Assembly: GCA_023228465.1 (NCBI GenBank)
Contig: JALOBC010000013.1
Location: 1-64,000 of the forward strand
Length of the DNA stretch: 64,000 bases
Source: Dokdonella sp.
GTDB lineage: Bacteria; Pseudomonadota; Gammaproteobacteria; Xanthomonadales; Rhodanobacteraceae
Direction of reading: 5' to 3'
The translations under genes and the position numbers were made by a program. Under the pieces are notes generated by a model that saw only the letters and a program-made list of their open reading frames with translations, ran no database searches and was not told the origin of the DNA. Positions 58,088-64,000 of the stretch are shown piece after piece; positions within the stretch are counted from its first letter, which is position 1, and the number at the start of each line of letters is the position of its first letter.

Positions 58088-59262
58088 GCGCAACTGCGCA
58101 CGCGGCTGCAACGCTCGGCGCGTGCCAGCGCGGCGCCGAGGTCGGCGACGAGATCATCGCCATCCTCGATGCCGACCGACACGCGCAGCAGCGCCTCGCC
58201 GATGCCGGCCTGACGGCGCGCCGCGGCGTTCATGGCAGCATGCGTCATGCTCGCCGGATGCGCGATCAGGCTCTCCACGCCGCCCAGCGACTCGGCCAGC
58301 GAGAAGTGCTGCAGGCCATCGAGAAAGGCGCCCACCGCGGCCACGCCGCCGGCCAGCTCGAAGCTCAACATGGCGCCGAAGCCATCCTGCTGGGCCAGCG
58401 CCAGCGTGTGGCCCGGATGCGTTGCCAGGCCCGGCCAGTGCACGGCACAGACGGCCGGGTGGCCGGCGAGCAGCGCGGCGATCCGCGCCGCATTGGATTC
58501 GTGCGCGCGCAGGCGCGGCACCAGGGTGCGTAGCCCGCGCAGGGTAAGGAAACTGTCGAACGGGGCGCCGGCCAGGCCCAGGCAGTTGGCCCACCAGGCA
58601 AGCTGATCGAACACACCGGCTTCCCTGGCCACCACGGCGCCGCCGACCACGTCGCTGTGGCCGTTGATGTACTTGGTGGTGGAATGCACGACCAGGTCGG
58701 CGCCGAGCGTCAGCGGGCGCTGCAGGGCTGGCGAGAGGAAGGTGTTGTCCACCACGCACAGCGCGCCGACGGCTTGCGCGCCGGCGGCCACTGCGCGCAC
58801 GTCGGTGATGCGCAGCAGCGGATTGGATGGCGTTTCCACCCACACCAGATCCGGCGCGTCGGCCAGGCCCGCGGCCAGGCAGCGCGGGTCGGTGAGATCG
58901 CCAAACCGGACACGGAAGCGGGCCTTCCTGGCCCAGCCGTCGAGCAGGCGCCAGGTGCCGCCATAGCAGTCGTGCGCGGCCAGCACCAGACCGCCAGGCG
59001 GCACCTGTTCGAGGACCAGCGCGACAGCGGCCATGCCGCTGGCGGTGACGACGGCGCCCGCACCCTGCTCGGCGGCGGCCAGGGCGCTGCCAAGCTGGTC
59101 GCGGGTCGGGTTGCCACTGCGCGAATAGTCATGGGTGCGCGGGCGGCCCAGCCCTTCGAAGGTGTAGTTGGTGCTCAGGTGCAGCGGCGGCACGACGGCG
59201 CCGTGCTGAAGGTCCGATTCGAGGCCGGCGCGTACCGTGCACGTGGCGAGGGCCACGCTCAC
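58084..59262 (-). CDS. metB: Cystathionine gamma-synthase
   Basis: Gamma-replacement of O-acylhomoserine with cysteine. The 392-residue PLP enzyme carries YSRSGNPTRDQL, ASGMAAVALVL, the ETPSNPLLRITD block, and the PLP lysine (Lys197) in HSTTKYINGHSDVVGG. It overlaps metX and hom by 4 bp each. A cystathionine beta-lyase is a closely related alternative, but the place beside metX favours gamma-synthase. Confidence 0.93.
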   Translation of the reverse strand: MSVALATCTVRAGLESDLQHGAVVPPLHLSTNYTFEGLGRPRTHDYSRSGNPTRDQLGSALAAAEQGAGAVVTASGMAAVALVLEQVPPGGLVLAAHDCYGGTWRLLDGWARKARFRVRFGDLTDPRCLAAGLADAPDLVWVETPSNPLLRITDVRAVAAGAQAVGALCVVDNTFLSPALQRPLTLGADLVVHSTTKYINGHSDVVGGAVVAREAGVFDQLAWWANCLGLAGAPFDSFLTLRGLRTLVPRLRAHESNAARIAALLAGHPAVCAVHWPGLATHPGHTLALAQQDGFGAMLSFELAGGVAAVGAFLDGLQHFSLAESLGGVESLIAHPASMTHAAMNAAARRQAGIGEALLRVSVGIEDGDDLVADLGAALARAERCSRVRSCA

Positions 59263-60293
59263 CGGCGGTCTCCGGGCCGATCAAGGATGTCCTGCAGCAG
59301 CGCACCCAGGCGCAGCGGCTCCTTGAGGAAGGCGTCGTGGCCATAGGGGGAATCGATGACGTGCAGCGTGGCGGCGGTACCGCAGCGGCGCTGCAGCTCG
59401 CACAGGTCGGCCAGCGGGACGACGCGGTCCGAGGCGATGCCGATCAGGGTGGTGGGAATGCCGATGGCTTCCGGGCTGACTGCGTGCAGGTCGATCGATT
59501 CGGACAGGGCAAGGAAGCGCCCGGCATCGAAGCGTTCGGCAAAGCGCGCGCCGGCATGCGCCAGCCAGGCTTCCTCGGCGAAACGGAAGCGCCCATCCGC
59601 AAAGACCGGTGCGCCCGCACAGCGTTCGGCGAATTCGCGCTCGCTGCGGTAGGTGGTCATTGCCAGGCGCCGCGCCAGATCCAGGCCGGCCGCGCCATCG
59701 CCGAGCCGCTCGGCGAGGCGTACGATCTCGCGCTGGAGGTTGCGCAGGGCCGTGCTCAGCGGGTGGGCGCGATGCGCGCCGGCGATGGCGACCAGGTGAC
59801 GCGCATGCGCCGGATGGCGGGCCGCGAAGGCCAGCCCGACCATCGCACCGTAGGAGGCACCGACGAAGGCGTGCGCCTGGCGGATGCCGAGGGTGGCGAG
59901 CAGGGCCGCCAGCGCGTCGGCCTGGTCGGCGCTGTCCACGGCCTGCACAGCGCCCAGATCGGCCCGCTCCAGCCAGTCGATGCCGAGCACCGCGTAACGC
60001 GTGGTGTCGATGGCGCGTCCGGCACCGACGATGTCCTCCCACCAGCCGCAGCCGCCCTGCGCGGCGTTGCGGTCGGCGGAGATGCCGCCCTGGACGATGA
60101 TCACGGGTGCGCCAGGTGCCCCATACAGGGCAAAGCGCACGCGCACCTGGCGCCAACCGTCGCCGTGGCGCGGGTCGAGGCGCACCAGGCGCTCGCCATG
60201 GATGCGGCCCACGCGCGCGAGATCGCTGGCTGCCACCGGCGAGGCCGGCAGGGTGTCGGGAGGGACTGGGCAGGCTTCGGCGTGCAAGGTCAT
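59259..60293 (-). CDS. metX: Homoserine O-acyltransferase, MetX type (probably O-succinyltransferase)
   Basis: Activates homoserine for sulfur transfer. The 344-residue alpha/beta-hydrolase has a nucleophile Ser147 (GASYGAMVG), Asp289 (GIASDRVVP) and His319 (YGHDAFL), a full triad. Family members in Xanthomonadales (MetXS) use succinyl-CoA rather than acetyl-CoA; assignment here is by relatedness. It heads the metX-metB-hom operon with a SAM-I riboswitch and a strong promoter upstream. GGAGAA precedes the ATG. Confidence 0.92.
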   Translation of the reverse strand: MTLHAEACPVPPDTLPASPVAASDLARVGRIHGERLVRLDPRHGDGWRQVRVRFALYGAPGAPVIIVQGGISADRNAAQGGCGWWEDIVGAGRAIDTTRYAVLGIDWLERADLGAVQAVDSADQADALAALLATLGIRQAHAFVGASYGAMVGLAFAARHPAHARHLVAIAGAHRAHPLSTALRNLQREIVRLAERLGDGAAGLDLARRLAMTTYRSEREFAERCAGAPVFADGRFRFAEEAWLAHAGARFAERFDAGRFLALSESIDLHAVSPEAIGIPTTLIGIASDRVVPLADLCELQRRCGTAATLHVIDSPYGHDAFLKEPLRLGALLQDILDRPGDRR

Positions 60294-60340
60294 CGCGATT
60301 CTCCGGTGATGCTCGCAAGCCACGGAGAACCGGAAACGGA

Positions 60341-60377
60341 TTGCCGCGCAGGCACGGCGTGCCGCCGGCCTGCGCAA
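60341..60377 (-). promoter_or_regulatory. Expression-platform hairpin of the metX riboswitch
   Basis: Between the riboswitch and metX a long stem pairs GCGCAGGC with GCCTGCGC (60346-60375 ends), with an inner CGGCG/CGCCG stem. It is preceded on the minus strand by TTG and followed by CAA. It could act as the regulated terminator or a ribosome-site mask, but its U-tract is poor. Confidence 0.5.
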
Positions 60378-60380
60378 CAA

Positions 60381-60500
60381 CTCATCTCTCGGTGGATCGC
60401 GCACCTGCGCGTCCCCGCGGGAGTTGGCACCGTGGCGCAGCTGGCGCTGCGCTGGTTGCCCCGGCGTCCAAGGGCCTGTCCCTCAGCCGGTCTTGATGAG
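60381..60500 (-). promoter_or_regulatory. SAM-I riboswitch upstream of metX
   Basis: On the minus strand helix P1 is CTCATC / GATGAG (60495-60500 and 60381-60386). Conserved core pieces occur in order: TCATCAAGACCGGCTGAGG, GGGACAGGCCC, CGCCGGGGCAACC, GGTGCCAACTCC, and a final GAGAGATGAG. These are the P1-J1/2, P2, P3 and P4 nucleotides that bind S-adenosylmethionine in SAM-I. When SAM is high, metX-metB-hom should be turned down. Confidence 0.93.
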
Positions 60501-60511
60501 CAGTGGCGCGC

Positions 60512-60560
60512 ACTCTAGCGACCACAAAGTTCCACGTCAATGGCCGTCTATATGGCCATT
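60512..60560 (-). promoter_or_regulatory. metX promoter with upstream palindrome
   Basis: TTGACG (60535-60540), a 17-bp spacer and TAGAGT (60512-60517) form a good promoter that would start transcription just before the riboswitch. Immediately upstream an inverted repeat AATGGCC-N8-GGCCATT (60539-60560) touches the -35 element and could bind a regulator acting on metX, prfC or both. Confidence 0.65.
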
Positions 60561-60652
60561 TGGCATGACACTCCAGGATTTCCGCGCCGCGCGCGCCGCC
60601 CGCCTGCGTCTGCCGAGACGGGGACCATCGCCGCCGCGCCGTCGCATCTTGC

Positions 60653-60658
60653 TAAAAT
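60653..60658 (+). promoter_or_regulatory. prfC extended -10
   Basis: TGC-TAAAAT, an extended -10 element without a recognisable -35, lies about 27 bp upstream of the prfC start codon. Confidence 0.4.
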
Positions 60659-60685
60659 GGCTGGTTTTCCCCGACCCGCGCAACC

Positions 60686-62290
60686 ATGCCCGACCACCTT
60701 CGCGAAACCCGGCGTCGCCGCACCTTTGCCATCATTTCCCACCCCGACGCCGGCAAGACCACGCTGACCGAAAAGCTGTTGCTGTTCGGCGGCGCGATCC
60801 AGATGGCCGGCTCGGTGAAGTCGCGCAAGACCGCGCGCCATGCCACCAGTGACTGGATGGCGCTGGAGCAGGAACGCGGCATCTCGGTGACCAGCTCGGT
60901 CATGCAGTTCCCCTATGCCGGGCGCATCGTGAACCTGCTCGACACGCCCGGCCACGCCGACTTCGGCGAGGACACCTACCGCGTGCTGACCGCGGTGGAT
61001 TCGGCGCTGATGGTGATCGACTGCGCCAAGGGCGTGGAGGAACGCACCATAAAACTCATGGAGGTGTGCCGCCTGCGCGACACGCCGATCATGACCTTCA
61101 TCAACAAGCTCGACCGCGAGGGGCGCGCGCCGATCGAGTTGCTCGACGAGGTCGAGTCGGTGCTCGGCATCGCCTGTGCGCCGGTCACCTGGCCGCTTGG
61201 CATGGGCTCGCGTCTCAAGGGCGTCTATCACCTGCTGCTCGACGAGGTCCACCTCTACGAGCCGGGGCGCAACTTCACGCGCCAGGATTCGACCATCTTC
61301 AAGGGCCTCGACGACCCGGCGCTCGAGGCGCGCATCGGCACGGCGATGCTGGCCGAAGTCCGCGACGAACTGGCGCTGGTGCGCGGGGCTTCCCACCCCT
61401 TCGACCAGACCGCCTACCTGGCCGGACAGCAGACCCCGGTGTTCTTCGGTTCGGCGGTCAACAATTTCGGCGTGCAGCTGCTGCTCGACTTCTTCGTCGA
61501 ACACGCGCCGCCGCCGCAGCCGCGCGCGACCACCACGCGCGAGGTGTCGCCCGGCGAGGAGGGGTTCTCCGGCTTCGTCTTCAAGATCCAGGCCAACATG
61601 GACCCGATGCACCGCGACCGCGTGGCCTTCCTGCGCGTGTGCTCAGGCCGCTACGACGCCGGCATGAAGATGTTGCATGTACCCAGCGGCAAGGAGATGC
61701 GCATTGCCAACGCGCTGACCTTCATGGCCTCGGACCGCGAACTGGCAAGCAGCGCCTACCCGGGCGACGTGATCGGCCTGCACAACCACGGCACGATCGC
61801 CATCGGCGATACCTTCACCGCGGGCGAGCCCCTGGCCTTCACCGGCATCCCGAACTTCGCACCCGAGCTGTTCCGCCGCGCGCGCCTCAAGGATCCCTTG
61901 AAGATGAAGGCGCTGTCCAAGGGATTGGGCCAGCTTTCCGAGGAAGGCGCCACGCAGTTCTTCCGCCCGCTGATGTCCAATGACCTCATCCTCGGCGCGA
62001 TCGGCGTGCTGCAGTTCGAGGTGGCGGCCTACCGTCTCAAGGACGAATACGGCGTGGAGGCCCTGTTCGAGAACGTCGGCGTGGTCACCGCGCGTTGGGT
62101 GCACTGCGATGATGCGAAGAAGCTGGAGGAGTTCCGCGAGAAGAACGCGCTGCACCTGGCCGTCGATGCCGCCGGTGAGCTGGTCTACCTCGCACCCACG
62201 CGCGTCAACCTGCAGCTGACGATGGAACGCTGGCCGGACGTGCGCTTTGCCGCCACGCGCGAGCACGCGGGCGCGCTGGCGGCGAGCTGA
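60686..62290 (+). CDS. prfC: Peptide chain release factor 3
   Basis: GTPase that recycles RF1 and RF2 after termination. The 534-residue protein has G1 HPDAGKTT (19-26), the switch region with [10 protein letters not shown]3 DTPGHADF, G4 NKLDR, and domains II and III ([23 protein letters not shown]). Length is normal. It is divergent from the methionine operon. Confidence 0.97.
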   Translation: MPDHLRETRRRRTFAIISHPDAGKTTLTEKLLLFGGAIQMAGSVKSRKTARHATSDWMALEQERGISVTSSVMQFPYAGRIVNLLDTPGHADFGEDTYRVLTAVDSALMVIDCAKGVEERTIKLMEVCRLRDTPIMTFINKLDREGRAPIELLDEVESVLGIACAPVTWPLGMGSRLKGVYHLLLDEVHLYEPGRNFTRQDSTIFKGLDDPALEARIGTAMLAEVRDELALVRGASHPFDQTAYLAGQQTPVFFGSAVNNFGVQLLLDFFVEHAPPPQPRATTTREVSPGEEGFSGFVFKIQANMDPMHRDRVAFLRVCSGRYDAGMKMLHVPSGKEMRIANALTFMASDRELASSAYPGDVIGLHNHGTIAIGDTFTAGEPLAFTGIPNFAPELFRRARLKDPLKMKALSKGLGQLSEEGATQFFRPLMSNDLILGAIGVLQFEVAAYRLKDEYGVEALFENVGVVTARWVHCDDAKKLEEFREKNALHLAVDAAGELVYLAPTRVNLQLTMERWPDVRFAATREHAGALAAS

Positions 62291-62295
62291 GCCGA

Positions 62296-62329
62296 GGGTC
62301 CGCGGGGCGGCGCGAACCTATGCGGACCC
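62296..62329 (+). terminator. Weak inverted repeat after prfC
   Basis: GGGTCCGC and GCGGACCC form an 8-bp inverted repeat separated by 18 nt, starting 6 bp after the prfC stop codon and between two convergent genes. The loop is long and no U-tract follows, so termination is uncertain. Confidence 0.3.
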
Positions 62330-62396
62330 ATGCACGACGCCCGCCTTGCCAGGCCGCCACCCGCTTGCGCGCTTGGCCGCGATCGACGAACGCGGC

Positions 62397-62939
62397 TCAG
62401 CCGCCCAGCGCAAAGCTCGCGCTGAACAGGTGATCGCCACGCTCCTGCGGATGCGTGGGCGCCGTCTTGCCGGTGCCATCGATCGAGGCAGCGAAGATGA
62501 CGTCGCGTGCGGCAAGTCCGCCATCCGCCTGCGGCACGCTCGCCACTCCGGCGTTGACGCCCTGCCAGGACACCGGCGCATGCCCCATGGGTACGCTCAG
62601 CGCCAGGCCCAATGCAAGTGCGAAACCGGCGGCGATGCCGCCCGCCCAGCGCCGCCGCACGGCGTGGCGCCGAGCGCCGGCCGCCGCAGCGCGATGGCCG
62701 CCCCGGCCACGCGCCGGATGGGCACGCTGCAACTGGTTCACATCCGATGCCAGGCGTGCCGACGCCGGCTCCAGCGCGCGCAGCAGGCCGGCCACATCCG
62801 CGCCTGCCGGCGCCGTCGCGAGCAGGGCGGCAAGGTTCGCATCGGTCGATGCCGTGGCATCGACCTGCGCCTGTGGGCGCGCTGCGCACAGGCGGCGGTA
62901 CAGGGCGGACAGCGAGTGCTTGTTCATGATTTCAGTCAT
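62397..62939 (-). CDS. Predicted membrane anti-sigma factor
   Basis: A 180-residue protein with an N-terminal helical region (about 1-75, LSALYRRLCAARPQAQ), an Arg-rich stretch (about 70-95) and one transmembrane helix (about 99-117, WAGGIAAGFALALGLALSV). The small extracytoplasmic tail follows. The ATG at 62939 overlaps the stop codon of the ECF sigma gene. No conserved zinc His-X3-Cys-X2-Cys motif is seen. The role as anti-sigma is inferred from size, topology and coupling to the sigma factor. Confidence 0.7.
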   Translation of the reverse strand: MTEIMNKHSLSALYRRLCAARPQAQVDATASTDANLAALLATAPAGADVAGLLRALEPASARLASDVNQLQRAHPARGRGGHRAAAAGARRHAVRRRWAGGIAAGFALALGLALSVPMGHAPVSWQGVNAGVASVPQADGGLAARDVIFAASIDGTGKTAPTHPQERGDHLFSASFALGG

Positions 62940-63486
62940 CAAAGTCACCGTGACCCAATTCGCGCAGCCGGGTTTTCAGTTCTTCCAGGCCCCGCGACAC
63001 CAGTTTCCGCGCCGCCTCGGCCGAGGGAATCCCGGCCAGGTCGGCAATCTCCTGCATGGAAAATCCCTGCAGGTGCAGGGCGATCGGCAAGCGCCGGCGC
63101 TCGGGCAGTTCGGCCAGGCAGCGTTCGAGTCCTTCCATCCGCTCGACATCGCCTGCGCTCTGCTCGGGCGTCTGCGAGGCGACGGAGAGTTCAAACACCC
63201 CGTCATCCTCCTCCGGCAGCGGCTCGGCGGCGCGGACCTGTGCCCGGCGCAACGCATCGATGACCGTGCTTGCCACGACCCTCTGCACATAAGACGCATG
63301 GAAGGCACCAAACCGGTCACGCTCGATGGCATGCCACAGCCGGATGCGCACTTCCTGCTCCACATCGGCCGGGTCGACGCCGTGGCGGTCGAGCCCGTAG
63401 GTGGCGAGGATGCTGCGCACGCGGGCGCCGTAGGTGGAGAACAGCTCCTCGAGGCGGGCGTGGACGGGATCGGTGGGGTTGGTCAT
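62932..63486 (-). CDS. ECF-type RNA polymerase sigma factor
   Basis: A 184-residue sigma-70 family protein with region 2 (DPADVEQEVRIRLWHAIERD, FHASYVQRVVASTVIDALRR) and region 4 helix-turn-helix (LPIALHLQGFSMQEIADLAG, SAEAARKLVSRGLEELKTRL), linked by an acidic stretch (PLPEEDDGVFELS). Region 3 is missing, as in the extracytoplasmic-function class. It overlaps its presumed anti-sigma. The regulon is unknown. Confidence 0.92.
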   Translation of the reverse strand: MTNPTDPVHARLEELFSTYGARVRSILATYGLDRHGVDPADVEQEVRIRLWHAIERDRFGAFHASYVQRVVASTVIDALRRAQVRAAEPLPEEDDGVFELSVASQTPEQSAGDVERMEGLERCLAELPERRRLPIALHLQGFSMQEIADLAGIPSAEAARKLVSRGLEELKTRLRELGHGDFDD

Positions 63487-63628
63487 GCAGCCAGCGGCGC
63501 TCCGGGGCCGGGTATGCTCCCCGACTGGAGCGCACACCGCAACGCCAGGGCCGGATGCAGCCACCCGCGACAACCTGCCCGGCCCACGCCGGCCCGCGGT
63601 TTGCAGCCTGACCCGCGCCGGAGCCGAT

Positions 63629-64000
63629 TCACGCCGGTCCGTGCAGCAGCGGCGGCAGCGGGCAATGCAGCGCCGCGCAGATGACGCGCAACAGCTCGGC
63701 TTCGGCGACATTGACGGCTCCATCGGCGCCGATCGTCCGCGTCAGCGCCCGCACCACCAGCTCCTTGCCGGCCGGGGCCAACAGATCGAGCCTGGGCAGG
63801 GCACGATCGAGCGCCAGCATCCACTCGTCGGGCGGCGCATAGTCCACGGATTCCCCTGGCAGGACCTCGCGCAGGCCCAGCGCGTAGGCGTTGCGGGCCG
63901 CCGCTTCGCCGTCATGACCGTGGCGCGCCACCACCGCAAGCAGATCCTTGAGTTCGCTGGCCACCCGCGGCAACCTGGTGCGCCCCATCACGCGTGCGGC
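63629..64000 (-). CDS. C-terminal part of a probable M48-family metallopeptidase (TerB-like tail)
   Basis: An open frame runs from the window edge to a stop at 63629, giving the last 123 codons. The sequence (PRVASELKDLLAVVARHGHDG, LPRLDLLAPAGKELVVRAL, TRTIGADGAVNVAEAELLR, ALHCPLPPLL) resembles the TerB-like C-terminal domain attached to some M48 peptidases in Xanthomonadales. The catalytic HEXXH would lie outside the window, so the peptidase call is only inferred. Confidence 0.55.
   Translation of the reverse strand, partial: AARVMGRTRLPRVASELKDLLAVVARHGHDGEAAARNAYALGLREVLPGESVDYAPPDEWMLALDRALPRLDLLAPAGKELVVRALTRTIGADGAVNVAEAELLRVICAALHCPLPPLLHGPA

Overview
The window is high-GC, densely packed chromosomal DNA with no phage, transposon, CRISPR array or tRNA that I can see. 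Gene content and order point to a gammaproteobacterium of the Xanthomonadales/Lysobacterales. The evidence is: a division/cell-wall (dcw) cluster running rnpB-mraZ-rsmH-ftsL-ftsI-murE-murF-mraY-ftsW-murG-murC-ddlB-ftsQ-ftsA-ftsZ-lpxC with no murD; dciA and an M23 peptidase next to secA; a MetX-type homoserine acyltransferase operon; a large TonB-dependent receptor; and secreted proteins with modular tails. I cannot assign a genus.

Layout. 0-10.3 kb holds surface and secreted proteins: a GEVED-type exported protein cut by the window edge, a 995-residue TonB-dependent receptor, a small beta-barrel-like protein and a 1184-residue subtilase. 10.3-14.1 kb has mtgA, a TPR-sulfotransferase and a GtrB-like glycosyltransferase. 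14.0-19.7 kb carries the first half of the riboflavin locus (glyA-nrdR-ribD-ribE-ribBX) and coaE. 19.7-22.3 kb is a three-gene membrane glycosylation-like group (methyltransferase, GT2, YbhN-like protein). 22.4-29 kb carries a MutT/ThiE-like fusion, secA, an M23 peptidase, dciA and lpxC. 29.3-45.6 kb is the dcw cluster and rnpB, all read from the minus strand, with most genes overlapping by an ATGA.

45.7-54.4 kb carries a BCCT transporter, rsmI, the lpoA-yraN-dolP group, a YjdM-like protein, a ClC channel and an MBL hydrolase. 54.4-56.9 kb holds the second half of the riboflavin locus (ribH-nusB-thiL-pgpA). 57.0-60.5 kb is a methionine operon, metX-metB-hom, behind a promoter and a SAM-I riboswitch. 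60.7-64 kb has prfC, an anti-sigma/ECF sigma pair and the tail of a protein that is probably an M48 peptidase.

Besides the genes, several non-coding signals can be read directly: RNase P RNA, the SAM-I riboswitch with its promoter, a mraZ promoter with three 10-bp-phased GTGG boxes, a palindrome over the -35 element of an lpxC promoter, heptamer repeats upstream of the TonB receptor, tandem GTCATG repeats upstream of the subtilase, and one good intrinsic terminator. I found no wholly new system. The least explained pieces are these upstream repeat arrays, the three-gene glycolipid-like group, the TPR-sulfotransferase and the small barrel next to the TonB receptor.
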